A stretch of 64,000 nucleotides of DNA, taken from positions 1,488,001 through 1,552,000 of the forward strand of contig OZ345354.1 of assembly GCA_977006965.1 (NCBI GenBank), given 5' to 3'. Below the pieces are notes generated by a model. That model worked only from the letters and a program-made list of their open reading frames with translations. It was not told where the DNA came from and made no database searches. Positions 23,379 through 34,419 of this stretch are shown here, piece by piece. The translations under genes and the position numbers were made by a program. Numbering within the stretch: the first letter of the stretch is position 1; the number at the start of each line of letters is the position of its first letter. Source of the stretch: Phymatolithon calcareum. Its lineage: Eukaryota; Rhodophyta; Florideophyceae; Hapalidiales.

Positions 23379-26300
23379 TTATCCTGTGCGCGGTGGGTAG
23401 CCCGTTTCTCTAGTCAGAGCGAGAAATTGGAAATCTCTGCTGAGTGTGCCATGCTCTGTGAATTCATTGCAGCTGTCAAACGTTTCTGCAATAGTTCTGA
23501 CCGTACGCATAGAGCTGTCAATCTCAGAAAATGATATCTTGGAGGTAGATTCGAAACGGTACTCGTGAAACTTGTTGAAACATTTCTTCTCGAAAACGCT
23601 TCCTTCACACGCCAATTCATTTCTGTTACGAGGTTGTAAGACGGCGTAGAACTTTGGGCAATGAGGACCGTCGGAGCACTCATTGTAAGTGATTCGAACG
23701 ACGTTGAGCAAGAACCATAATGATGCGCCACTTACGCGTGTCCGACACGCACGAGCATTAGTAGAGTTTGCTTGAAGTAAGAAAGGGAAATGACAATTCA
23801 AATCCTGTGGGAAGTAGCACAGTGTCTCCACAACGTCTCCGCACTGAAAAGACAGTCCTACAGAACCATTCGTAAGCGTTGATGTGATTTTGTCCGCAAT
23901 CCCCACATGGCAGTACCTGAATTCATTACGGAAAGCTCTACGTACGTACTTATAAACCCTGCTCTCTGCATCCTGCGAAATGGTAGTGATTGTACGGACA
24001 GATCCTTTAAGAAACCATCGAATGTCGGATGCAGAGACTGACCTCGGTGAAATCACGGAGCTCCCTTGGTTTCGTAGCTCCATAAGGATACAGTTCCCAG
24101 GTCCTAGAGCTCCAAGAAGGCGAGTCTTCACAATCTCTGTCAAAATCCCTCTGTGTTTTGAGACGGCCTCTCGTCCAGATAGTAAACGATAAGAACACAG
24201 TGCAGCATTCATATCACCAGATACCCATTTCGAAGCAATGGAGGTCAAACGCCCCTGCCAGTCTTCAAAGGAAATGTGCGTCATCGATTGCACGTGTGCC
24301 TCTCTGTTGTTTGACTGCTTCAGCGCGCGCTTTAGGCGCTGATGGGCCTTCTCAAGGACCAGCTCACCTATAAGGGAAACATGACCAATCATTGGCAACG
24401 TTTTGAAGACCAATTCTCGCAACCTGTGTACATTTGGTTTATCAATGCATTTTATGGCCGTCACAGCTTGTCTTTGCTTCTGAGCGAGCTCTGCTTTCCG
24501 CTCTCTAGAGCAGTTTCCGTCCTCTAATGATTCTTTGTCTTCGTCCTTGAATGCGCATATGGTCTCTACTTTTCTGACATGGTCATGGACCAGACCTTGA
24601 ATGCGTTTTAATGCGCAAGTGCCGTGATTGCGTTCGTACTGGTCAACTGCAGGTGAACCGTCCATAATCTTCTGCGGCTTGTGCCATATTTTGGATATTA
24701 AGCTTGCAAATGACCCAAAAAGCTCGATAGCGTCGTTACACATGTTTGAGATAGGCATTTCATTTGGACCCTGTGCCATATCTGCACAACTGCGACGGAA
24801 AGAAAGCTCAGCTACAAATATTAGTGCATACATTTGGGACATTGACATAGTGTAGAGCGACTTGGAATTGAAGTCGATAAGCCGATTCTGGGAAGGAAGT
24901 TTAGCTTCGGCTAAAAACCGAAACATGGTTCGCTCACAACTGGCAAGGTAGTGCCGATTGGGGAGAAGTTTTAGAACAAGCGAGATGCAATCTCGGCTAT
25001 GACCACTCAGCAAGTGGTCAGGAGCAACAAAAGATCCTTTGTAGGGATCAAAATCAGTTGGAACGACTGGAACTCCATTCTGAACGGTGGAAACGAGGCC
25101 CTTCTGCTCTTGAAGTTCCTTTCGGAATGCATGTCGGGGCAGATTATCAGTGCATGGATTGCTGTGCACACCCAAGATACGACAGGCTTCTTTTTTCGCT
25201 CCACAGTCATGCAGTGCTGCATGCTGGAAATAACCACAACTGAACGCAGATTGAGAGCCATTGCCGACACAGTTAGAGTACCTGCTGCCAACCTCTGTTG
25301 TTGATAGTCGAATAAAACGACAAAGATGACAGCAGGCGGTTGCTGTGTGACCAAGGACGTCTATTTCACCATTAAGATCTGGAGTGTCACCAATCACGCC
25401 CACAAGGTCTATGAATATCCTCCTTTTCACTCCTTCTGCATCGTAGTCAATGAAACAATCAGTTTCACCGCACACAACGTCACGCAAGATCCGATTCAAT
25501 ACAGATAAACAGCTCACACCGGGTGGTGTTAAACTAAGTATTCGGACTGCGCTTGCGCATGTTCTTGCATTCCGCGGTAGATTTAAGCAAAGCATATATA
25601 TGCCTTCTCCAGAGGCTGCATTACCACTCTGAATATTAAAATCATCCCAGAAAAGCACGATTCGATAGATGAAATACAGCTCCCCGCTATCCAGAGCACC
25701 AACACTGCTCACTGGAATGTGTTTGCGAGGCCCACGCAGTCCCAAATGTTTTTTCTCAAGTCGTACAGAGCGAACAGGTACTGACTTACATCTGGAGTTC
25801 GAGTACAGTGCAGCACAAAACTGCTGCAGTGAGGGATCTTGAGTTCGACACCAACGTTGATCGCTCCCGAGATCACAACCGCCAGGCACAAAAAACGCAT
25901 GTCTGCTCCTCTCTTGCCGTTCAACCCAAAATCGGTGCACGACACAAAGTCTAGACAATCGGTCTGCATCCGTCAGCAAAGTGCTAGTTTTGTGCACACG
26001 TCGTCGACGAGTGATTTCATCGTCTGTACACGGGCGAAGCAGCACAGCAAAATCCCCTGGTTTTAGTGCGGGTTTTTTCCATTTTTCCCACGCTGCGTCG
26101 AACTGACGTTTTCGCTCGCGCCTCGCTTCTCGTCTCGTCCGCTGTGCATCGACCATTCCCAGTGAAGCTCTCCTCGAAGCATTAATAGAATCAAAATCTG
26201 TTTCAACCGGCATGGGTGGGATCTCAATGGTAACCGCATCTGAAGGAGATTTGTATTTGAGATAGTTGAAGCTAGTAGCAATTGCACTGTCTCGAAGCGA

Positions 26301-27542
26301 TACTTCATAGCTGTACATCTCCTTGAAGCTGCCATCCGTTTCCCGACTTGGCTCGTGTACAGTCCAAGAATGGGCAAAAGCTCCCTCCAAATAGCCATCC
26401 GTCCCATCCATACCGAAGCACCTTTTGAGAGACTCTTCCAGATCACCCGTTCCCTGAATCGTCAAACTGACAATGCCACCAACCTCAGCGTAAGAATTCT
26501 CTTCTGCACACGCACTGTCAATGTTCATCGATCTCTGGGGGCCATAAAACCAATTTCGGGCGGCAACCACGGGAACTGTATCTATGCATTCCCCAGATGA
26601 TGCGGAGGGACATTCTTTTCCCGTATTTGCTTCGCCGGAAATACTTGTCGAGCACATTGAGGACCATACATCCGGTGTTGCTATATCAGCTCGAGCATAC
26701 TCGCTCGGAAGGATTGTGCGGACCGTAGTCTCCGCTTCGGAGGCGCCAGATCTTGAGTTGCTTCGAGCTCCAGCTTTCGATTCGTTCACTATCTCAGTGT
26801 GCTCAACTGCACGAGGGGCCAGTACATTGAGAACGACGGGTTTGTACTTCTTAAGAAGGGTAGAATAGTGTGGAAGTACACTTAAATTTCGAAGGAAGGT
26901 CTCAGTGCCAAAGTCACTTGGAGAGTCATCAATATTCCACGATGTTGCACGCATTTCTGCCAATCCTGATGTCAGATTACGAACAGACTGATATTGCTCT
27001 TTCGAGAGCCTGCGACTTCCATTTGTCAATAACAAAGACCAGAGAACACCCCAGTTGTCCAAAAGTAGTCCAGTTTGCCATTCCTGACCGTCAATCTCCT
27101 CGTCCTCTTCAGCAAATTCGCCCGCTGATGAATTGTTGTCTTCTCCATTTGAATTGTCGCTTGGATCTACTTCTTGCTCAAAATGTTCTTCGAATGCGAG
27201 TAGAGGATCTAATTCCAATTCGGAATCCGCATGTTCGATATCAAGCATTCTGCTTCCAGTCACATCGCGAACTCCTTCCGGGTCGATGATTTCGTCAAGA
27301 ATTGTCCCCTTTGTATTTGAAGAACCGCATGTATCCCTCTCGTATAGAGCGGACTCTCTCGTAGCGTGTGCTTCACCTTCTTCTTCGACACTAGCTGCAG
27401 CGATGATTCCCCCGATTTCGGTATTGCACTCAGGATGCGTCGCATTATTCGTCAATGCACGAAATTCCACGGTGCCTCCATGTCGATGCCGGCTCCGACG
27501 TCTTCTCTTGCTCAAGCCAACTAAAGCACCCTTCCTTCCCAT
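23379..27542 (-). CDS. Large DDE transposase, copy 2 (intact, 1387 residues)
   Basis: Uninterrupted 1387-residue frame starting with ATG at 27542. In order: a basic nuclear-localisation-like tract (residues ~12-21, KRRRRSRHRH); a long acidic, serine-rich region to ~155; a conserved block ILPSEYARADI (~277-287) and WFYGPQRSMN (~331); a lysine/arginine helix (~465-490); candidate catalytic Asp in FWDDF (~631-635); a second in IGDTPDL (~717-723); a zinc-binding-like GHTATACCHLC (~731-741); candidate Glu in ELVLEKAHQRLKRA (~1060-1073) followed by SNNR; and a C-terminal ALTRETGYPPRTG. Asp-Asp-Glu spacing with a CxxC/H insert and the E..H motif resembles CACTA/Plavaka transposases, but assignment is by motif only. 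Expected role: cut-and-paste transposition in the nucleus. Confidence 0.7.
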   Translation of the reverse strand: MGRKGALVGLSKRRRRSRHRHGGTVEFRALTNNATHPECNTEIGGIIAAASVEEEGEAHATRESALYERDTCGSSNTKGTILDEIIDPEGVRDVTGSRMLDIEHADSELELDPLLAFEEHFEQEVDPSDNSNGEDNNSSAGEFAEEDEEIDGQEWQTGLLLDNWGVLWSLLLTNGSRRLSKEQYQSVRNLTSGLAEMRATSWNIDDSPSDFGTETFLRNLSVLPHYSTLLKKYKPVVLNVLAPRAVEHTEIVNESKAGARSNSRSGASEAETTVRTILPSEYARADIATPDVWSSMCSTSISGEANTGKECPSASSGECIDTVPVVAARNWFYGPQRSMNIDSACAEENSYAEVGGIVSLTIQGTGDLEESLKRCFGMDGTDGYLEGAFAHSWTVHEPSRETDGSFKEMYSYEVSLRDSAIATSFNYLKYKSPSDAVTIEIPPMPVETDFDSINASRRASLGMVDAQRTRREARRERKRQFDAAWEKWKKPALKPGDFAVLLRPCTDDEITRRRRVHKTSTLLTDADRLSRLCVVHRFWVERQERSRHAFFVPGGCDLGSDQRWCRTQDPSLQQFCAALYSNSRCKSVPVRSVRLEKKHLGLRGPRKHIPVSSVGALDSGELYFIYRIVLFWDDFNIQSGNAASGEGIYMLCLNLPRNARTCASAVRILSLTPPGVSCLSVLNRILRDVVCGETDCFIDYDAEGVKRRIFIDLVGVIGDTPDLNGEIDVLGHTATACCHLCRFIRLSTTEVGSRYSNCVGNGSQSAFSCGYFQHAALHDCGAKKEACRILGVHSNPCTDNLPRHAFRKELQEQKGLVSTVQNGVPVVPTDFDPYKGSFVAPDHLLSGHSRDCISLVLKLLPNRHYLASCERTMFRFLAEAKLPSQNRLIDFNSKSLYTMSMSQMYALIFVAELSFRRSCADMAQGPNEMPISNMCNDAIELFGSFASLISKIWHKPQKIMDGSPAVDQYERNHGTCALKRIQGLVHDHVRKVETICAFKDEDKESLEDGNCSRERKAELAQKQRQAVTAIKCIDKPNVHRLRELVFKTLPMIGHVSLIGELVLEKAHQRLKRALKQSNNREAHVQSMTHISFEDWQGRLTSIASKWVSGDMNAALCSYRLLSGREAVSKHRGILTEIVKTRLLGALGPGNCILMELRNQGSSVISPRSVSASDIRWFLKGSVRTITTISQDAESRVYKYVRRAFRNEFRYCHVGIADKITSTLTNGSVGLSFQCGDVVETLCYFPQDLNCHFPFLLQANSTNARACRTRVSGASLWFLLNVVRITYNECSDGPHCPKFYAVLQPRNRNELACEGSVFEKKCFNKFHEYRFESTSKISFSEIDSSMRTVRTIAETFDSCNEFTEHGTLSRDFQFLALTRETGYPPRTG

Positions 27543-29821
27543 TCTTAGTTCATTGAAAAACCAACTGATCTCGGATGTTGCAGATCACAAATATTCACTT
27601 GAATGGATATCCAGCAGCATCTGGATGTGCATTCTAGTGACTAATCCGAATGAACTTCAAATATTTTTCATGATAGAGAGCCTGTATGTTCTTAAATCAG
27701 AGTCTTGAAACTTATCATGGTGTGACTCGAGCAGCATATGAAGAGTTGTGCAATATGAACTTGAAACTGTCTATTTAAATGCTTCTCCTACTCTGAGATA
27801 AGAACATTAATCCTCTGCTTCAAATTAATGCCCAGTGAGGCTGCTAATGTCTAATATCAGACCAGTGAAATGTCTGCAGTTCACATTACTCAGCTCATAT
27901 GACCAAAAATGAAACCTTTTGACGTATGCATCAATTACCGTCACAAAATGGGGACAAATCTCAGCGCTTCGCTGAGTTCGCCGCCATAGCTCTGTTTCGC
28001 CCACCTTCCGTATGCGGGTATACTTCTCTATGACAGGACGCAATAAAGCGAAAGCGGACTTGAAACAAGCCCAAACAGAGCTCGCGTGCCAGGTTGCTTC
28101 TTGTCGTACGAAAGGTACAGCCGATAGGGTGAAGCTTCCGAGGGAAGCGAAAAAAACAACTTGCTTTTGAGTTGGCTCTCAGCGTTGAGGTTGTTTCTCC
28201 ATCTTCGCTGAGGTGCAGAGAGTTTATATACACATTTTGCATCTGAAATCGGTAGTCCGGGCATAAAGCCCGCTCTAATTGGTCCATTTAAGCCGGAGTC
28301 GGTTAGCTATTGGCCAATACTCTTAAATGTGAGCTTCAGATTACTCCACATACAGTTTACGAGAGTAGAACTCCAATTACTCCAATTTTAGAGAGCCGCC
28401 CGTAATTGACAAAGAAATCATAATTAATGTTCGTGAATCAGAACTGGATTCCAAGTCATATGTTCGAGATCCTGAATCATATCAAAGGTTTGAAGTATGA
28501 CTTTACGAAATATTTGATTTCCGGGGGAAGTTTCAATCGAAGCATCTAAATATTTCGCATGCAGTAGATTAATATATTATTAGATATACGAGGCAAGATG
28601 CGTCTGGATTGGAGGTGGAACTACAAGTACTTCAGCAAGTTTTTCAATTGCTTTTCGGGTAAAAACGAGTCACGACTCAGGGTATCAGCAGTCATCCAGT
28701 ATCTTGCAAGCTTTCAGACGCATATGTGCATAGCTCTCGCAATGTTGCACCGTCTCTGTGCCGTGAACGCCGGAAATGCACCCCACTGCTGCAAGAGTGA
28801 CCTTCTTGTGCGTCATATTTACAATACCGATACGTATCAGTGCAAATATGCACTGTGTGTGTAACAGGATGGTGCAATTACCACCGCATTAGGGCAAGCA
28901 TGCATCATTTTATCTGTTACGAAGGCCACTTATTGGCCCATTTCAAACTAATGGTGCAATAGAATCATAGAAATGCGAGTGCTGGTTTTCAGCTTCCATC
29001 GCCAAGTTCCTAGCTCCCTAAGGGCCGCATCAGTAGACATTTCGGTAGATATATAGAGCTTCCCTCTCTTCGAGCGGCCCTCGGAGAGAAAGGAGAGCTA
29101 CCTTAGCGTAACCGATCTTGGAGTAAACTCATCTTGCCGAATCCGCTTTATTCCTTAACGGTTGGTAGCTCACAACTCATTGCGCGCGCACGACGACTGA
29201 CCCCCTTTTTGCGTGTCCTCTTGCGCGTCCGTGACAATCATCGTCCGGTGATTGTCTGTTCTTTCTCCTTCCAGTGGAAGTATCTCGCACCTGAGCAAAA
29301 CTCTTGAGGAGTTGTGACCCTCTTGAGGCCAACGGCGCGTCGTAGATACTTTGGTCTCGGGACCCTTCGACAGTCGTTTAGCGCGGCTATAACATTGGGA
29401 AGCTTTGCTTTCTTGGCTCAACAGCACCGTGCGTGTACAAAGTTCTCCAGAAAGAACAGAAGGACCAGACCGGCAAAAGGTTAACTATCTTGCCACGATA
29501 GTTAGCTATCGCCCCACAGAAACTTCTTTACAAGAAGTGCGGGAAGCCGCGATCGTAAGGGTTCTCGGACTATCCACCCTTGAACCGCCAGGACTGTTCC
29601 TGCACGCTTCGTTTCTATCTGAAACTTGTTGATACGTTTGTTTGACATACGCTTCACCTCTGAAGTTACTGGTGAGATTTCCGTATTCTAGGATACAAGT
29701 TTTCTTGTTTCATACCAACTTGAGTGACGAAACCAATTTCTACTGTTCTGGAGTGTTATTCATTTGGTCGTGTTTTTTGTGTCTATAGACTGGATTTACG
29801 ACCCAGCCGGCTCGTTTTGAG
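27543..29821. other. Long spacer between transposase and third gene, copy 2
   Basis: Over 2 kb with no convincing gene. In copy 1 the equivalent gap is ~260 bp, so extra sequence has probably inserted here. An inverted pair aactatc / gatagtt lies at about 29480-29500. Some of 29170-29430 looks faintly coding on the minus strand, but no product is recognised. Confidence 0.35.
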
Positions 29822-30775
29822 TTGTGGCACTACACTTCTCTCTCACGTCGGGTCATCAGCATCGGTCAAAGTATATCACTCGAAATCGCCGCGCTACGCA
29901 CGTTTCAATCAACCGTCGATGATTCCAGCTATCAGTGCCTGCTCCTGTTTGCAAAAACTAACGCATCGAAGCTTTTGCGTACACCTCATTCCGATCTCGT
30001 GTCCGCTTCTAGAACGCATTGTCATGCTGCACGGACGGTACGCAAATCTATGCTGAGATCAAAGGCCTCGGACTGCACTCTTCAAGACTGTCGCTTGTTG
30101 CTCGTTTCTTCCGAGAACGTGCGTCCATTAAGTGTAGAGCATATCCTTCCGAGTTTTACGTATTCTCCACTGATGCCGGTACTGCAGAACGCTTCGACAT
30201 TATTTTTGATACGTTCTTCGATCTATGCCACGCACTGCAAATAAGTGCAAATGTACGCGAAATAGGAGCTTATCGGGAAAGAAGGTGCAAGCAGAACTTC
30301 GTGCAGTCCAAGTGTCCGGCATAGTGCGCTATGGACTGGGCGTTGGCGCCGCCCGCGCCCGTCATATTTTACTTGGGCAAAGTGGAGCCTCTCAGTCAGC
30401 TGACCATTGCGTGTACGTCATGTCTCAAGCAAATACTGCATAGAGTGAGCACACTTGGGACTCGCCATTTGGGCTGCGAAGTACGACGCTCCAGAACATC
30501 ATTTCAACAACTACCCAGGACAACTGTGAGGAAAACCGCGGACGTCTGACTTGAATCTCCCACCTCCACAGCGATATTCTTTCCAGTTAACTTGGGAAAG
30601 GAATATAGACACGCAGCGATATCCTGAAATGCCACCTTCTATGGCCGCAGGATCCATACGGACATGCTTCCCAGTCGTTTCTATAGGGACACGAATTCTG
30701 ACGGACTCTGTCCAGCAGACTTTTACCTCGAGGACCGACGGGAAACTTCTAAAAGAACTTCTAATATCACCGTGA
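29822..30775 (+). pseudogene. Third transposon protein, copy 2 (frameshifted)
   Basis: Four overlapping plus-strand frames (29822-30244, 30019-30324, 30225-30443, 30551-30775) align in order with the minus-strand protein at 12701-14005. Matches include FAKTNASKLLRTPHSDL with YANIAAAKVLEAPHPVL, FDLCHALQISANVREIGAY with FAGICDALHMSSDRRETGVY, and RILTDSVQQTF with VKLTKSVQTIF. At least three frame changes are needed, so the gene is dead. Its N-terminal coiled-coil part is not evident. As in copy 1 it is divergent from the transposase. Confidence 0.55.
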
Positions 30776-31455
30776 ACAACGTAGTGCGCATGGTGTACTT
30801 GTTCGTTGATCGATATCGAAAGTCCATCGTAGGCAGTGGATAGTAGATGGTCAATGGATAATACTTCGTGATCGATAATTCGTGGTAGATACCCCCCCCT
30901 TCTACGGTCGGTTGACGAGCCCAAGTACTAAACAGAGAAAACACTCAAGACTTAATTTGACCTATCACGAGTACGTAGGAGGACACCGAAAAGGGAAGGT
31001 AAGATATCTTACTGAACCAACATGGCCGCGGTAACCCAGAGATAACGTGAGCCTTACTGGCCCGTAAATCTAGCGGCGACGAGGAAGATAAAATACAGTA
31101 CCAAGAACGAGACAGGAGCTTTCTTGTTTTCTAACACACTGTCCGCTCATTAAATGCTCCATTGACAAAGCCGAGATGAACTGCGTATCCTAGTAGCTAC
31201 AAACGGGGGAGCAAGAAGATTCTTCTCGTACAGCTTGCACAACAGGCAGCATGGAACTGCTCAATACTTCTGCGGGCGAATGCAAACGGCAATTCGGCAA
31301 ATGATAGAGTCCCGCAAGTCACAGTTTTTTCTTCCGTTTATTTTTTTCCAGACTGCAGTCCGATCTATCTCTAACAGCAACCCTTTCGACTCCTTGGTAG
31401 AGCATAAATCGTAAAACCCACCCTCTCTCATCATCAACGCAGAATTTAACTGCGT
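30776..31455. other. Spacer
   Basis: No gene supported. A motif ctagcggcgac near 31070 also occurs near 11108, left of transposon copy 1, but the surrounding similarity is weak. Confidence 0.3.
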
Positions 31456-32004
31456 TCATTTAAACGTTCCCCTCCGAAGTACTTCTTTCCCGCCGTTCGC
31501 ACCCTCAACGCATGTTTCGCAATTGCAAAACATCTCATGGGGTAGAGCGCGGGGCACCATTTCCGACACTCTGAATTCCCCGGCTGTACAAGAGCGAATT
31601 TTCGGATATAGCGGCTCCGGTGTAATCAGTTCGTTCGCTTGCCCACAATCATCTTGCGTGACGGCAGAAATAGTGGGAGGAATTTCAGTCGAATTCGCGG
31701 ACGATCTTCGAGTACGGGTACGTTCCGCACTTCGAGCCATTTGCAAGCTCCTCGGTTCACCTGTTAGACGTGACCGCGGACAGGCGGATGGGTCCTCAAC
31801 TTGAAATTTGGGGATGGATCCGGGGCAATCTGGTTCCGCGAAAACCCGCTCAATAGGACAATCTTCGGCATTTGTTATCTCTTCTTCATTATTCATGTCG
31901 CCTTCCTCATCATTCTGCACTGGCATACAAGTTTCTGTCGGAAAATAGAACTCTGCAGTCCGTAAGACGGTGACATTGGTTCTGCGCAACTGCGATCCAG
32001 TCAT
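31456..32004 (-). CDS. Unrecognised 182-residue protein
   Basis: Open frame from ATG at 32004. It is acidic in residues ~30-60 (NDEEGDMNNEEEITNAED), then serine/arginine-rich, and includes a small cysteine cluster CNCETC near the C-terminus. No domain recognised. The composition resembles the acidic N-terminal region of the large transposases, so it may be a truncated relative, but no alignment is convincing. Confidence 0.35.
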   Translation of the reverse strand: MTGSQLRRTNVTVLRTAEFYFPTETCMPVQNDEEGDMNNEEEITNAEDCPIERVFAEPDCPGSIPKFQVEDPSACPRSRLTGEPRSLQMARSAERTRTRRSSANSTEIPPTISAVTQDDCGQANELITPEPLYPKIRSCTAGEFRVSEMVPRALPHEMFCNCETCVEGANGGKEVLRRGTFK

Positions 32005-32802
32005 GTTAGTCGTGTTTCTAGACCCAAATAGACAGAAGTGGTGCGTTCACCAGGCGCGGAGAACGCGATAGTCCACAAACTGAAGGAAATCTGTAGATTT
32101 CCTTGATTGAGATGTGGTCCCAACTTTGCACTCCTGAACGTCCTTGGAGATCCACATTCGTCATACGAAGTATTCTTGTCATTGCGTGTGGACTACTACT
32201 TGCATTTATCAGCTCTGCACCAAGATCTGTTAACCTCTGCTATTCGCATTTTGCACTTCTGCATTCCCAACATCACCGCTCGTCGATATATTCGTCAATG
32301 GAGAACTTGAAAATGCCTCGATCACACCTGCCAATACTGTAATGTCCTTGGTCCATTCAGAGCTCGTGGACAGCTCTCGTTGTGAACCTGACCAATTCTA
32401 ATCCAGAGTTTAAAATTCTCTAATTTCTGAGCCGTACTATCCTATTTTCAGAGTTCCGTGAAGACATTCTGGATCCAGCACATGAAAATCCTTGTTTGGC
32501 GACTTACATTGATTTTTGCGCCCCCTGTGTGTGCTTCTCACGGTGAGCTCAATTTTTTCTATTTTACATACAAGACCCAAAAACGGGATTTCCAGCAACT
32601 CCCTGCAGTGTACTCTAAGTGCATATGCATGCACTTGAAACGGTGGTATGCACGGCACCCAAAAGGAGCACATGCATATTCCTGTGCCCCAAACGGGATG
32701 CGGTCAATGTTCCTGAAGCGGTTGCAACACGCCCCAAACAGTGTTAACCCAATGTAGATACAAGAGTAGAATACCTATAAGAGACAGTAGGATAAGTCGA
32801 AC
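32005..32802. other. Spacer
   Basis: A frame at 32458-32757 encodes a basic, cysteine/histidine-bearing 99-residue stretch of unknown nature. Otherwise nothing supported. Confidence 0.3.
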
Positions 32803-33194
32803 ATGGAGTTGAATAAGGCGCTACACGCATCGAAATCACACGCTGTTCGTGCAGAGGAGACATCAAATCGGTTGGAAGAGCGGGTTGCCCATCTGGAAGC
32901 TGAAGGACGCGTTGGCGAATTTGATGGACCGCGCAAAGCGAGCGAGATCGCGCTGCGCCAACAATTGGAAGCGGCCACGGCGACCGCGGAAGAGATGAAG
33001 GAAATCACTTCTGCTGCAGTTGCGTACAAAAGGGCTGCCGCACAATATTTGCGGGCTCAACCATGATTGGGGCTTTGTTGCAAAAGACTGCTAGTCTTGC
33101 TTCTCAAAGTAATGTTGACGGACGGCAACTGGATCCTATCGTTCAAGGTCTTCGCCAGATGCTATCACCGCAACAAGCCGGTATTGCCAGTTGA
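32803..33194 (+). pseudogene. Coiled-coil protein, split by a one-base frame change
   Basis: The first frame (ATG 32803, stop 33064-33066) encodes 87 residues of almost uninterrupted helix (SNRLEERVAHLEAEGR). An ATG at 33063 overlaps that stop as ATGA and opens a second, equally protein-like 43-residue frame ending at 33194 (MIGALLQKTASLASQSNVDG). The two together look like one ~130-residue coiled-coil protein broken by a single-base change, or two overlapping small genes. It may be a remnant of a larger transposon protein. Confidence 0.45.
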
Positions 33195-34419
33195 AAACGT
33201 CTTGATTCACACCACGTCTTACCATTCATAATCAGTCTCTGTTACTTGCCCACAAGAAATGGAGACATATCGCTCCTCTTCGTACTTTGTCTTGGGGCCC
33301 TGCCAACACCAGCGAGATTGAACTGTGGCTTTGTGCCTGCAAAAATAATGTAAAATCTACATCCAATCCAAAACATCGACTTGCGCCAACGTCAATGGCC
33401 GAGAGGAGCGTAGCTCTGGCCATTGCCGTCCTTACCTCTGTGAAAATGGATTAAAATTTTCTTGTCATCTTATCTATGGACAGGTGCAGCTATTATGTGC
33501 TATGCCGGCCTCCGCACAATTCATGATGAATTGCGCGGGTTTTGTGGGTGAGTTTGTGATAATGTGCCTTGAAGACTTTAGGAGATACTTTTGAGTACCT
33601 GGACATGTAGCACACCTCTCTGTAGATGTAACTAAATTTTAGATCTCTCTTGGGTGCTCTGCTCAGACTTTTTTCTCATTGATTTTGCCTCTGCTCACTC
33701 AACATCGATTTGTCTGGGTAAGTTCTCTTCTTCTGAGCCCATGCCGAAGTTATAAAGCTGGGTGAAAGATTTTGCCACTCTTGATGGGAAGATTTTCGTG
33801 TTGCTTCAATTTCGGCTACCATACCAAGGGTATTAGTCAAGCTTTGTACTAAACGATCGTCGAATACCCTGAGCTTTCAATCAAGTCCAAGTGCGAAGAG
33901 TTGGGCTATGCTGTATAAATATCAGCAACGTTTCTAAACTCTTTCAACCCGTACCCACCGATTCGCGCGCTTCGTCAAGTTCTCTTACCTGTACAATCCA
34001 GTCGCATTCCGTCGCATCGTCTCCAATCCAGGCCTATGTCGCTGCTAAATTCAGGCGTAGATCTCGAATAGGCACATGCCGAGCTCCTCGTGGAGATCGA
34101 CGGTCTATCAACGCGGAACGGTTTACAACCAACACGCGTGTTGTCATCAGTTTACCAGTTCTTTGTCTGTGCAAGGTGTAGAATTGTTATTGGATGACGA
34201 GTTAAATCCCTGACTTTTCTTGCTCTTCAAAAATAATGTCAAATATATTTTTGAGACCGAAACACACTGTTCCCGCCAAAGCTGCTGCCGCGGCCGATGC
34301 CAGCGGCCCGCTATCCACTACTGCACTGTACCATATCCCCCATCCATCAACATCCTTCAAAGACGATCGTTCCGTCGTTTACTCTTTCCAACAAAGTCCT
34401 CATCTTGCAACCTACCACA
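33195..34419. other. Spacer upstream of the 381-residue gene
   Basis: No gene supported. The final ~100 bp before 34420 is C-rich, as are the sequences ahead of ERO1 and the ELL-like genes, and is likely the leader and promoter of the next gene. Confidence 0.35.

Noticed and set aside
29480-29720. Possible LTR of a copia/gypsy element
   Set aside because: Short inverted motifs and TG-like starts are present but there is no second LTR, primer-binding site or polyprotein.
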